Assembly: GCA_017960525.1 (NCBI GenBank)
Contig: JAGCZA010000140.1
Span: 18,302-82,301 of the forward strand
Origin: Prevotella sp.
GTDB lineage: Bacteria; Bacteroidota; Bacteroidia; Bacteroidales; Bacteroidaceae
Reading direction: 5' to 3'
Length of the DNA: 64,000 nt
The position numbers and the translations under genes were made by a program. This document shows positions 52,643 to 60,974 of the stretch, piece after piece (the stretch's first letter is position 1; every line of letters begins with the position of its first letter). The notes below the pieces were generated by a model, which ran no database searches, was not told the DNA's origin, and saw nothing but the letters and a program-made list of their open reading frames with translations.

Positions 52643-53113
52643 TTACTGCTGGGAGGAAGGCAGGAAGGGGGTGACGTCGAGGCCGTAATGCTGCAGTTCG
52701 CGCACCATCGAGGAGGAAATGCTGCTCAGATGGGGTTCGGCATAGAGCAGAACGGTCTCCACCTCGCCGTTGGAAATCTGGCGGTTGATGTCGGCCTGCT
52801 CGCGCTCGTACTCAAAGTCCTTGACCGAGCGGACACCTTTCACAATGAAATGGGCGTTTTCTTCGCGGGCGAAGTCGATGGCCAGGCCATAGTAGGGCTT
52901 CACCTCCACCTTTTCCTCATCGTGAAAAACGGCCTTGATGGCTTCCACCCTTTCCGTTGCCGACGGCTGGCCTGGCTTTTGCTGTTGCTGCCCCACCACG
53001 CCGATGACCAGTCTGTCGAACAGCGGCAAGGCCCGCTTCACCACTGACAGGTGGCCAATCGTAAAGGGGTTGAAACTTCCGACGAAAATGCCAGTTCTCT
53101 CGTTCTCTTTCAT
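52643..53113 (-). CDS. coaD: Phosphopantetheine adenylyltransferase
   Basis: A 156-residue enzyme of coenzyme A synthesis, transferring AMP to 4'-phosphopantetheine. Nucleotidyltransferase motif TIGH in GIFVGSFNPFTIGHLS, and SISSSMVRE near the C-terminus. The usual GSFDPF is here GSFNPF. Further conserved pieces are VKGVRSVKDFEYE and LYAEPHLSSISSS. The gene is last in a leftward string after ruvB (22-base gap). Confidence 0.93.
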   Translation of the reverse strand: MKENERTGIFVGSFNPFTIGHLSVVKRALPLFDRLVIGVVGQQQQKPGQPSATERVEAIKAVFHDEEKVEVKPYYGLAIDFAREENAHFIVKGVRSVKDFEYEREQADINRQISNGEVETVLLYAEPHLSSISSSMVRELQHYGLDVTPFLPSSQQ

Positions 53114-53135
53114 TTGCGAAATCTGTTAAAAGGTA

Positions 53136-54173
53136 TTACCCGAAGAGGTCTGGCTGCATGACGTTTCCGCTGTAGGGGTTACGTCCGAAGTGCTTGTAGG
53201 CCAGTTCGGTAGCCATGCGGCCACGCGGCGTGCGCTTGATGAATCCCTCCATAATGAGGAACGGCTCGTAGACTTCCTCCAGGGTGCCGCTGTCCTCGCC
53301 GATGGCGGTGGCGATAGTGGTCACTCCGACAGGGCCGCCCTTGAACTTGTCGATGATGGTGAGCAAAATCTTGTTGTCTATCTCGTCCAGTCCGTATTTG
53401 TCAATGTTGAGGGCAGACAGGGCGATGCGCGAAATGTCGGTATCGATGCGGCCCGTGCCCTTCACCTGGGCGAAATCGCGCACACGGCGCAACAGGGCGT
53501 TGGCAATTCGTGGCGTGCCACGTGAGCGCCCGGCAATCTCCATCGACGCCTCGCTGCTGATGGGCACACGCAGGATGGCAGCCGAGCGGGTGATAATCTT
53601 CGAGAGTGTCTCCGGGTCGTAGTATTCCAAGTGCATATTGATGCCGAAGCGTGCGCGGAGCGGTGCCGTGAGCAGTCCGCTGCGCGTGGTGGCCCCCACG
53701 AGCGTGAAGGGGTTGAGGTCTATCTGGATGCTGCGTGCCGACGGCCCTTTGTCTATCATAATGTCGATGCGGTAATCCTCCATAGCCGAGTAAAGATACT
53801 CCTCGACGACGGGCGACAGACGGTGAATCTCGTCGATGAAGAGCACGTCGCGTGGCTCCAGCGAGGTGAGTATACCGGCCAGGTCGCCAGGTTTGTCGAG
53901 CACGGGGCCGCTGGTTATCTTGAACCCCACGCCCAGCTCGTTGGCGATAATGTTCGAGAGCGTGGTCTTCCCAAGTCCCGGCGGGCCGTGGAGCAGGGTG
54001 TGATCGAGCGGTTCGCCACGATATTTGGCAGCCTCGACGAAGACCTCCAGGTTCTCCACCACCTTCTTCTGGCCGCTGAAGTCGCCGAAGTTCAGCGGGC
54101 GCAAAGCATTCTCAAACTCCTTCTCGCCCGCACTGCCCATCTGCTCTGTGCGTATGTCAAACTCCTCGCTCAT
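53136..54173 (-). CDS. ruvB: Holliday junction branch-migration ATPase RuvB
   Basis: A 345-residue AAA+ motor that drives branch migration with RuvA. Walker A GPPGLGKT, Walker [10 protein letters not shown], sensor/arginine-finger region [18 protein letters not shown], and the C-terminal winged helix with [17 protein letters not shown]. Length is normal. Its ATG overlaps by one base the stop of a 56-residue ORF (TGATG), coupling it to the zeta-toxin-like pair upstream. Confidence 0.95.
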   Translation of the reverse strand: MSEEFDIRTEQMGSAGEKEFENALRPLNFGDFSGQKKVVENLEVFVEAAKYRGEPLDHTLLHGPPGLGKTTLSNIIANELGVGFKITSGPVLDKPGDLAGILTSLEPRDVLFIDEIHRLSPVVEEYLYSAMEDYRIDIMIDKGPSARSIQIDLNPFTLVGATTRSGLLTAPLRARFGINMHLEYYDPETLSKIITRSAAILRVPISSEASMEIAGRSRGTPRIANALLRRVRDFAQVKGTGRIDTDISRIALSALNIDKYGLDEIDNKILLTIIDKFKGGPVGVTTIATAIGEDSGTLEEVYEPFLIMEGFIKRTPRGRMATELAYKHFGRNPYSGNVMQPDLFG

Positions 54174-54343
54174 CAGAACTTTGCCAGCACCTCCTTTGCC
54201 GGAATATATTGAATCTCACCACCGCCAGTGGAAACCACCACGGTTTCATTCCGTAGGGCCTTTTCCTCCAGCATACGTTTCTCTGCCAATTTCAGCCCAG
54301 CCTCCAGTTTTTGGGTAAAAGCCTTTATTTCCTTATTTGACAT
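54173..54343 (-). CDS. Small partner ORF of the zeta-toxin-like kinase (56 residues)
   Basis: Starts at ATG complementary to 54341-54343 with [20 protein letters not shown] and ends [13 protein letters not shown]. The first half is a charged amphipathic helix, followed by [13 protein letters not shown]. Its start overlaps the end of the kinase gene by 11 bases and its stop overlaps the ruvB start by one. Size, charge and overlap fit a small antitoxin or accessory protein; this is inference from context. Confidence 0.65.
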   Translation of the reverse strand: MSNKEIKAFTQKLEAGLKLAEKRMLEEKALRNETVVVSTGGGEIQYIPAKEVLAKF

Positions 54344-54908
54344 AAGCCTTTATTTTCGTAAACAATTCGTTTTCCATAACCTCAGTCTTACTCTCGTTTC
54401 CTCCTGTAGCCACAGTGCGGCGAGGCGTCTCACTATTGTCAAAGATTGCCCAATAATCGACTACGGGCATAAACAGCCTGAAAAGATTGTTGATGCCTGA
54501 CTTGTACCGCCTTGTAATAATATCTACAGGGATGTCGTGCCCACCCTTGCTGACACGCTCTGCCACCCGCCTCTGTGCCAGTTCTGGGCTGCTCAACCAA
54601 AAGTAGAGCAGGCTCACGCGGTAACTTTTCGCCTGCGCCCGTCTAACGAGATTGAGATATGAGCGTGTAGCCAACGTGGTCTCAATAGAGAACGTCTCTT
54701 CACGGGCCAGTAAATCCTCTATGCGCTGCAGCATCAGTCGTCCTGCCTCTATGGCCACACCCTGAGGACAGAAGGGCGACAGACCTCGCGCAATCTCGTC
54801 AGCATTGACAAACTCACGGCACTCCAGAATCTCTGGCAGTACAGTGTAGGAGGCCGTGGTCTTACCGGCCCCATTACACCCGCTGATGATATAGAGGTCT
54901 TTCTTCAT
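54333..54908 (-). CDS. Zeta-toxin-like P-loop kinase
   Basis: ATG complementary to 54906-54908 gives 191 residues; an in-frame TTG lies seven codons upstream. Walker A is SGCNGAGKTT near the N-terminus. FVNADEIARGLSPF matches the substrate-binding region of zeta-toxin/AAA_33 proteins, and ETFSIETTLATRSYL the following conserved strand. LLYFWLSSPELAQRRVAERV supplies the arginines expected near the phosphate donor. Classical zeta toxins phosphorylate UDP-N-acetylglucosamine; whether this one does is unknown. It lies between an MFS permease and the small ORF, all leftward. Confidence 0.8.
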   Translation of the reverse strand: MKKDLYIISGCNGAGKTTASYTVLPEILECREFVNADEIARGLSPFCPQGVAIEAGRLMLQRIEDLLAREETFSIETTLATRSYLNLVRRAQAKSYRVSLLYFWLSSPELAQRRVAERVSKGGHDIPVDIITRRYKSGINNLFRLFMPVVDYWAIFDNSETPRRTVATGGNESKTEVMENELFTKIKAYVK

Positions 54909-54950
54909 TATGGGCTGCAAAAGTTTCAAACTATTCTCTGTTCCTCAATT

Positions 54951-56330
54951 TCACGTCCGTTTCTTTTCAGGATTGAACAGCAGGGCGAAGGACACACCTA
55001 CCGCAAGGGCGAAGGCGGCAAAGATGAACCAGCAGGTCTGCCACTCACCCACCAGGAAGTCGTTCTCCCAATGGCAGAAGTTGTTGATAATCTCACCAGC
55101 GGCCAACGTGCCCACAGTAGCCCCTATGCCGTTTGTCATCATCATAAACAGGCCCTGGGCAGAAGCCTTGATGGACGAGTCGCACTCCTGGTCAACGAAG
55201 ATACCGCCAGAGACATTGAAGAAATCGAAGGCCACGCCATAGACGATGCACGACAGGATGAAGAGCAGTACGCCAGGCATAGCCGGATTGCCCACGCCAA
55301 AAAGGCCGAAACGGAACACCCACGCAAACATCGACATCAGCATAACCACCTTGATGCCGAAACGCTTCAGGAAGAACGGAATCATCAGGATGCAGAGTGC
55401 TTCGCTGATTTGTGAGATAGACGACAGGAGCGTGGCGTTAGTAGCCGCAAACGAGTTGGCAACCGTCGGGTCGGCATCGCCCTGGAAATGACTGATAAAC
55501 GGCCCGGCATACCCATTTGTCACTTGCAAGCACATACCCAGCAAAGCAGAGAAGATAAAGAACAGGGCCATTTTCTTCGTCTTGAACAGTTTGAAGGCGC
55601 TCAATCCCAGCGTGTCCATCAGCGAGGCGCTCTCCTTCTTCACCAGTTTGCAGGCAGGAAGCGTCAGGCAATAGACAAACAGGACGACGCTCAACAGACC
55701 TGAAACCAGGAACTGCATCGAAGTGAACTGGAACTTCAGCAGATGCTTCTCAAGCGTCATACTGAACGAGCCGCTATCCCATACAGCGCAGTTGACGAAC
55801 CACATCGTGGCAATAAAGCCGATAGTGCCCAGCACGCGGATGGGAGGAAAGTCTTTCACCGTGTCCATCCCATTATTCTTGAGAATAGAGAAAGCCGTTG
55901 TGTTGGCCAAAGCAATTGTCGGCATAAAGAAAGCCACACTCAAAGAATAAAGGGCGATGAACAGTGTCTTGTCGGGATAAACCACGTTAATGGGGTTCAG
56001 TTCAACGACATTGCCCGCCGTGTCGCGCACATACTCATACGTAGAAGCCATCTCGGCAGAATAGCCCATCCACCAGCAGCCAATCATAAACGCTCCAGCC
56101 GCCAGATGGCAAAGGCCCAGCAAACGCTGGGGCTGAATCCATTTGTCTGCCACAATACCCATCAGCGTGGGCATAAAAATTGACACGATGCCCTGGATGG
56201 CATAGAACCAGGCGATGTTCTCGCCAAGACCAGCCTTTCCCAGATAGTTACCCATACACGTGAGGTAGGCGCCCCAGACGGCGAACTCCAAGAAGTTCAT
56301 CACCGCCAGTCTAACTTTCAAGTTGTTCAT
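54951..56330 (-). CDS. MFS nucleoside-type permease (NHS/NupG-like)
   Basis: A 459-residue membrane protein with about twelve hydrophobic segments. The start MNNLKVRLAVMNFLEFAVWGAYL and the segment GIVSIFMPTLMGIVADKW match the nucleoside:H+ symporter family, and PACKLVKKESASLMDTLGL is the central cytoplasmic loop. Predicted inner-membrane uptake of nucleosides or a related metabolite. The small gap (42 bases) to the kinase gene suggests one leftward transcript through ruvB and coaD. A guanine deaminase gene elsewhere in the window is compatible with nucleoside salvage but not physically linked. Confidence 0.85.
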   Translation of the reverse strand: MNNLKVRLAVMNFLEFAVWGAYLTCMGNYLGKAGLGENIAWFYAIQGIVSIFMPTLMGIVADKWIQPQRLLGLCHLAAGAFMIGCWWMGYSAEMASTYEYVRDTAGNVVELNPINVVYPDKTLFIALYSLSVAFFMPTIALANTTAFSILKNNGMDTVKDFPPIRVLGTIGFIATMWFVNCAVWDSGSFSMTLEKHLLKFQFTSMQFLVSGLLSVVLFVYCLTLPACKLVKKESASLMDTLGLSAFKLFKTKKMALFFIFSALLGMCLQVTNGYAGPFISHFQGDADPTVANSFAATNATLLSSISQISEALCILMIPFFLKRFGIKVVMLMSMFAWVFRFGLFGVGNPAMPGVLLFILSCIVYGVAFDFFNVSGGIFVDQECDSSIKASAQGLFMMMTNGIGATVGTLAAGEIINNFCHWENDFLVGEWQTCWFIFAAFALAVGVSFALLFNPEKKRT

Positions 56331-56502
56331 ACTATTTGTTTTTTAGTTATTCTCCATTCTACGCTGCAAAGGTAATTATTTCTTTTGAATCCTCCAAATG
56401 CATTGCCAATTATTCACTCGCTTTTTTCAACTTACAGGCCAAATCCTTCACCTGTCTGGTGAAGTTTCCCTCTTACATTACACTCGGAAAAGTTCAAATA
56501 AA

Positions 56503-56533
56503 TTTGGGGTTTCACTCGTTTTTTGTAACTTTG
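56503..56533 (+). promoter_or_regulatory. Promoter of msrC
   Basis: TTTG at 56503-56506, 19 bases, TAACTTTG at 56526-56533; the start codon is 27 bases downstream. Confidence 0.8.
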
Positions 56534-56559
56534 CAGCCAGAATTTAATTTTGTGAGGAT

Positions 56560-57114
56560 ATGGAAAAGAAGAAAGTGGAGAGTTATCGGCTGCTGGTCAG
56601 CCAGGTGAAGGGGTTGGCGGAGGGAGAGACTGATGACATTGGGGTAATGGCCAATGTGGCAGCCGCCATTCACCAGACGATGGGGTTCCTTTGGACGGGC
56701 TTCTACCGCGTGGTGGGCGACGAACTGTGGCTGGGGCCGTTCCAAGGTCCTGTGGCTTGCTATCGCATCCCTTACGGGCGCGGCGTCTGCGGAACGGCGT
56801 GGGCGCGTGGAGAGAGTGTAGTTGTGCCCGATGTGGAGCAGTTCCCCTGCCATATCGCGTGCAGCAGCCTGTCGCGCTCGGAGATTGTGGTTCCCGTGAA
56901 GTCGGCTGACGGCACCGTGCTGGCCGTGCTGGACATTGACAGCCAACACCTCGCCACTTTTGACGAAACTGACCGCATCTTTTTGGAAGAAATCTGCGGC
57001 CAGTTGGCGGAGGTGATGGAAGGCAAAGTTAAAACAACGCCAATGGATGTTAAAACAAAGCCAATGTTTGATAAAACAAAGGCAATGTTTGATAAAACAA
57101 AGGCATTGTTTTAA
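56560..57114 (+). CDS. msrC: Free methionine-(R)-sulfoxide reductase (GAF domain)
   Basis: A 184-residue GAF-domain enzyme reducing free Met-R-sulfoxide. The three expected cysteines are in GPVACYRIPYG, RGVCGTAW and HIACSS. Other conserved pieces are GFLWTGFYRV, SEIVVPVKS and VLDIDSQHLATFDETD. The catalytic domain ends near residue 155. The last ~28 residues are a tandem heptapeptide tail (KTKxMFD-like, four units) coded by 21-bp DNA repeats, which is not part of the family fold and makes the protein longer than usual. Confidence 0.9.
   Translation: MEKKKVESYRLLVSQVKGLAEGETDDIGVMANVAAAIHQTMGFLWTGFYRVVGDELWLGPFQGPVACYRIPYGRGVCGTAWARGESVVVPDVEQFPCHIACSSLSRSEIVVPVKSADGTVLAVLDIDSQHLATFDETDRIFLEEICGQLAEVMEGKVKTTPMDVKTKPMFDKTKAMFDKTKALF
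57031..57112 (+). repeat. Four 21-bp tandem repeats at the 3' end of msrC
   Basis: Units start at 57031, 57052, 57073 and 57094, each AAAACAAAGGCAATGTTTGAT or close; the last is cut by the stop codon. Each unit has a weak AAACAA...TTGTTT dyad. They encode the heptapeptide tail of MsrC. Confidence 0.9.
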
Positions 57115-57148
57115 GTTTTTTGGCGCCATACTGCCTTTTTGTTTGCAG

Positions 57149-59071
57149 TCAGCGGTTCGAGGGTAATGAGATAAAGCCCTCGTCGTAGATGATGGCCTCT
57201 TCGTCGACGAGCCAGCGCAGGGCGGCCTCGATGGACTCGTAGGGCAGGATCATCTGGTGGAGTTCGTCCAAGTGGTGCTGCCTGCCGTCGGCCAGCAATT
57301 GGGTGATTTTTTCCTTGGCTTCGGCAATTGCGTCTTTCGCATTGTCCCCGCCGTTGTGCTGGAGGCACACGTCACAGTGACCGCAATCGTGGGCGGACAC
57401 CTCGCCGAAATAGCGGAGCAACTGGCGACTGCGGCAATGCTGGCCGTCGGTGGCATAGTCGAGCATCGCCTCAATGCGCTCTGCGAACCGCTGTTTCAGG
57501 TCGTCGTAGACAGCGGGCGGGAAAAGCAGGTGCTCCGAGTCCTCGCGCCGTTGCATATAACGTATATAGGGCGTCTTCTTCTGCGGAATGAACTGGACGA
57601 TGCGCTTCTGTGCGAGCGACTTCAGCGTCAGGTAGACCTCGTGCACCTTCAGGTCGGTCTGTTGTGCCAGGAAAGCCTCGTCGATGTAGCCGAAATCGCT
57701 GAACAGTCCACTATAATTGCGCAGTAGGGCCACAATCATCTTGTCCTCTACAGGCGAGTTGCCCTTCAGGCGGTACAGGTCGTCGCGCTCCAGCGAGAAA
57801 CGCAGGCGGGCCTGGCTCTCCTCTTCCTCCATATACTCAATGTATCCGGCACGGTGGAGAATCTTCAAGGCCGACTCCACGCGGATGGGGAAATGGCGGA
57901 AGTTGCGGCAGAACTTGTCGATGGGGAACTCGAAAACGGCGTTGTAGCCGGAGCCTACGCCAATCTGGTAGAAGTAGGCCAGATGGTCGTAGACCTGTCG
58001 GATATAGTCTTTCTCCGGGAAATTGTCATCTATACGCTTCCACAGTTTCTGCTCGTCGCTGCCGTTGAAGAGCAGCACGGCGTAAGAACGCTGTCCGTCG
58101 CGTCCTGCCCGTCCTGCCTCCTGGAAATAGGCCTCGATGCTGTCGGGGCAGTCGATGTGTATGACCAGCCTGACGTCGGGCTTGTCGATGCCCATGCCGA
58201 AGGCGTTGGTAGCCACGATGATACGCGTCTGGTCGGCCTGCCAGCCCTTCTGGCGGATATCCTTCTCGGCGTTGTCCAGTCCGGCGTGGAAATAGGTGGC
58301 GCTGAAGCCCTCGGCAGTGAGCATTTCGGCCACTTCCTTGGTGCGCTGGCGGCTGCGGGCGTAGATGATGGCCGGCCCCGCCACGCTGCGCAGGATGTGG
58401 AGCAGTTGTTCGCGCTTGTCGGCGGCGTGGCGCACGACATACGTCAGGTTCTTCCGCTCGAAACTCATACGGAACAGGCGGAAGTTGTTCTCCTTCACGC
58501 TCAACTTCTCCTGGATGTCGGTCACCACGGCGGGCGTGGCGGTCGCCGTCAGCGCCAGCACAGGCACGCCCGGCAACAGGCGCCTGATGGCGGAAATCTG
58601 CAGATAGGACGGGCGGAAATCGTAACCCCACTGGCTGATGCAATGGGCCTCGTCGACGCAGATGAAGCAGACTTTCATATGCCCCAGTTTCTTCTGGAAC
58701 AACTCCGAACCCAGGCGCTCCGGCGAGACGTAGAGCAGTTTGACGGCCCCGAAAACGGCGTTTTCCAGCGTCTGCACAATGTCGTCGTGGCTCATCCCGG
58801 AGTAGATGGCGGCAGCCTTGATGCGTCGGCGGCGCAAGGCTCCCACCTGGTCCTTCATCAGAGCGATGAGGGGCGTGACGACGATGCAGACGCCCTCCTG
58901 CGCCAATGCGGGCACCTGGAAGGTGATGCTCTTTCCGCCGCCCGTGGGCATCAGCCCCAGCGTGTCGCGGCCTGCGCCTATCGACTCGATGATGTCGCGC
59001 TGGATGCCCCGGAAGTCGTCGTACCCCCAATGGCGCTTGAGTATGTCGCTGTATTTGTCGTTCTTCGGCAT
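57149..59071 (-). CDS. recQ: ATP-dependent DNA helicase RecQ
   Basis: A 640-residue 3'-5' helicase. Walker A MPTGGGKSITFQVPAL, DEAH box VDEAHCISQWGYDFRPSY, motif VI EAGRAGRDGQRSYAVLLF. The zinc-binding RQC region carries CRSRQLLRYFGE and CGHCDVCLQH. The C-terminal ~60 residues form a winged-helix-like domain (LLADGRQHHLDELHQM) rather than a clear HRDC. The gene converges with msrC (34-base gap) and is divergent from guaD. Confidence 0.94.
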   Translation of the reverse strand: MPKNDKYSDILKRHWGYDDFRGIQRDIIESIGAGRDTLGLMPTGGGKSITFQVPALAQEGVCIVVTPLIALMKDQVGALRRRRIKAAAIYSGMSHDDIVQTLENAVFGAVKLLYVSPERLGSELFQKKLGHMKVCFICVDEAHCISQWGYDFRPSYLQISAIRRLLPGVPVLALTATATPAVVTDIQEKLSVKENNFRLFRMSFERKNLTYVVRHAADKREQLLHILRSVAGPAIIYARSRQRTKEVAEMLTAEGFSATYFHAGLDNAEKDIRQKGWQADQTRIIVATNAFGMGIDKPDVRLVIHIDCPDSIEAYFQEAGRAGRDGQRSYAVLLFNGSDEQKLWKRIDDNFPEKDYIRQVYDHLAYFYQIGVGSGYNAVFEFPIDKFCRNFRHFPIRVESALKILHRAGYIEYMEEEESQARLRFSLERDDLYRLKGNSPVEDKMIVALLRNYSGLFSDFGYIDEAFLAQQTDLKVHEVYLTLKSLAQKRIVQFIPQKKTPYIRYMQRREDSEHLLFPPAVYDDLKQRFAERIEAMLDYATDGQHCRSRQLLRYFGEVSAHDCGHCDVCLQHNGGDNAKDAIAEAKEKITQLLADGRQHHLDELHQMILPYESIEAALRWLVDEEAIIYDEGFISLPSNR

Positions 59072-59092
59072 ATATCTGACCGTTTACGGGTG

Positions 59093-59123
59093 CAAAGGTA
59101 TTCATTTCCGCAGAAGAAACAAA
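59093..59123 (-). promoter_or_regulatory. Promoter of recQ
   Basis: Minus strand TTTG (complement of 59120-59123), 19 bases, TACCTTTG (complement of 59093-59100), ~20 bases before the start codon. Confidence 0.8.
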
Positions 59124-59140
59124 AAATATCGGGGGAAAAG

Positions 59141-59171
59141 TTGGCTGATAGGAAAACTATTTGTATCTTTG
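59141..59171 (+). promoter_or_regulatory. Promoter of guaD/uxuA
   Basis: TATCTTTG at 59164-59171 with TTG at 59141-59143, 20 bases upstream (first T of TTTG missing). Divergent from the recQ promoter. Confidence 0.6.
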
Positions 59172-59209
59172 CGGTCAGAAAACGACAATAATCTAAAAGA
59201 AGAACCGAT

Positions 59210-59686
59210 ATGATTAACGAACAAGACAAGCAATTTATGCGTGAGGCCATTCGGCTGGCCAGTGAAAGCGTGAAGAACGGAGGCGGCCCCTTCGGCGCCG
59301 TCATCGTGAAAGACGGAGAAATCATTGCCGGCAGTAGCAACAGCGTCACGCTGGACAACGACCCCACTGCGCACGCCGAAGTGAACACCATACGCCAGGC
59401 CTGCCAGAAACTGGGAACCTTCGACCTGTCGGGATGCACCATCTACACCTCGTGCGAGCCGTGCCCCATGTGCCTCGGCGCCATCTACTGGGCACGCATC
59501 TCGCGCATCTTCTATGGCAACACCCGCAAGGATGCACGCGACATACAGTTTGCCGACGACTTTATCTACGAAGAACTGGACCGCCCATTGGACGAGCGTA
59601 CCGTACCCATTGTGCCGTTGCTGCGCGACGAGGCCCTGAGTTCCTTCCGTCTGTGGAGCGAAAAGGCCGACAAGACCGAATATTGA
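59210..59686 (+). CDS. guaD: Guanine deaminase (cytidine-deaminase fold)
   Basis: A 158-residue zinc enzyme converting guanine to xanthine. Zinc and catalytic motifs HAEVNTI (His, catalytic Glu) and CEPCPMCLGAIYWARI (two Cys). NGGGPFGAVIVKDGEI and the C-terminal FADDFIYEELDRPLDER are characteristic of the bacterial small guanine deaminase. Other nucleoside deaminases of the same fold are possible. uxuA follows by 31 bases. Confidence 0.87.
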   Translation: MINEQDKQFMREAIRLASESVKNGGGPFGAVIVKDGEIIAGSSNSVTLDNDPTAHAEVNTIRQACQKLGTFDLSGCTIYTSCEPCPMCLGAIYWARISRIFYGNTRKDARDIQFADDFIYEELDRPLDERTVPIVPLLRDEALSSFRLWSEKADKTEY

Positions 59687-59717
59687 AAACAATAATAATC
59701 CAAAACAAAAAGAAATT

Positions 59718-60974
59718 ATGGAAAGAACTTGGAGATGGTTTGGCAAGAAGGACAAAATTACCCTTGCACAACTGAGACAAATAGGCGTTGAGGGCATCGT
59801 CACCGCCCTGCACGATGTGCCCCTGGGACAGGTGTGGACCCGCGAGAAGATTCGCGACCTGCGCGAATACATCGAAAGTTACGGCATGCGCTGGAGCGTG
59901 GTCGAGAGCCTGCCCGTGGTCGAGACCATCAAGTACGGCGGCCCCGACCGCGACGAGCAGATTGAGGTCTACAAAGAGAGCCTGCGCAACCTCTCGGCAG
60001 AAGGCATCCACTGCATCTGCTACAACTTTATGCCAGTGCTCGACTGGGCACGCACCGACCTGTTCCACAACAACCCCAACGGTGCCACCAATCTGTACTT
60101 CAACTATGCCGAGTTTGCCTACTTCGACATCTATATACTGAAGCGCCCGGGTGCCCGCGAGGAGTGGGCCGCCTTCAAGTTCCCCGAAGGCTGGGGCGAG
60201 GGCCGCAACGTGCTGGCCGAGTGCGACGAACTGGCCAAGACGATGACGCCGGAGAAAGACCACAAACTGGTGGAGAACATCGTCATCAAGACGCAGGGCT
60301 TCGTCAGCGGCAACTTCTCGGAAAACGACGAGGCTCCCGTGCAGAAGTTCCGCGAGTTCCTCGACCTCTACAAGGGCATCGACAAGGCCCAGTTGCGCCA
60401 GAACATGAAGTACTTCCTCGAGGCCATCATGCCCACGTGTGAGGAGTGCGGCATGAACATGTGCGTGCACCCCGACGACCCGCCCATCGAGATTCTCGGT
60501 CTGCCCCGCATCGTCCGTACCGAGGAGGATATCCAGTGGTTCCTCGACGCCGTGCCCAACAAGCACAACGGCCTGACGTTCTGCGCCGGCAGCCTCTCGG
60601 CAGGAGCCTATAACAACGTGGTGGACCTGGCCAAGAAGTTCGCCCCGCGCACCCATTTCGTCCACCTGCGCTCGTGCCACATCTTCCCCAACGGCGACTT
60701 CACCGAAGCCTCGCACTTGGGCGGACGTGCCGACCTCATCGAACTCTGCCGCATCTTCGAGCAGGAGAATCCCGAACTGCCGATGCGCGTCGACCACGGT
60801 ATGACCTTCACCGACGAGCCAGGCGGCGTCTTCGACGAGTCGAGCCACGGCCACAACGCCGGCTACACGCTACTGGGCCGCATGTTCGCACTCGGACAGG
60901 TGCAGGGCATCCTCGCCACCGTCGACCGCGAGCTGGGCATCCCATACAAGCAGCCAGGCTTCTACGACGCATGA
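59718..60974 (+). CDS. uxuA: Mannonate dehydratase
   Basis: A 418-residue enzyme dehydrating D-mannonate to 2-keto-3-deoxygluconate in glucuronate catabolism. Family pieces: MERTWRWFGKKD, ALHDVPLGQVW, WSVVESLPVVETIK, CYNFMPVLDWARTDL, MCVHPDDPPIEILGLPRI, LTFCAGSLSAG, FVHLRS, MRVDHGMTF and GYTLLGRMFALGQVQGI. The substrate fits with hexuronate use from plant polysaccharides. The stop overlaps the start of the next gene (ATGA). Confidence 0.95.
   Translation: MERTWRWFGKKDKITLAQLRQIGVEGIVTALHDVPLGQVWTREKIRDLREYIESYGMRWSVVESLPVVETIKYGGPDRDEQIEVYKESLRNLSAEGIHCICYNFMPVLDWARTDLFHNNPNGATNLYFNYAEFAYFDIYILKRPGAREEWAAFKFPEGWGEGRNVLAECDELAKTMTPEKDHKLVENIVIKTQGFVSGNFSENDEAPVQKFREFLDLYKGIDKAQLRQNMKYFLEAIMPTCEECGMNMCVHPDDPPIEILGLPRIVRTEEDIQWFLDAVPNKHNGLTFCAGSLSAGAYNNVVDLAKKFAPRTHFVHLRSCHIFPNGDFTEASHLGGRADLIELCRIFEQENPELPMRVDHGMTFTDEPGGVFDESSHGHNAGYTLLGRMFALGQVQGILATVDRELGIPYKQPGFYDA

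Noticed and set aside
56512-57129. Leftward open frame opposite msrC
   Set aside because: Its Cys/Phe/Lys-rich start is the complement of the 21-bp repeats; msrC has all family cysteines and a promoter.
58026-59105. Long alternative frames over recQ and on its opposite strand
   Set aside because: High-GC codon bias leaves shadow frames open; recQ has all helicase motifs on its own frame.
60674-60970. Upstream extension of the GT4 frame into uxuA
   Set aside because: The extra residues are low-complexity shadow of uxuA; the ATG at 60971 begins the canonical GT4 N-terminus.
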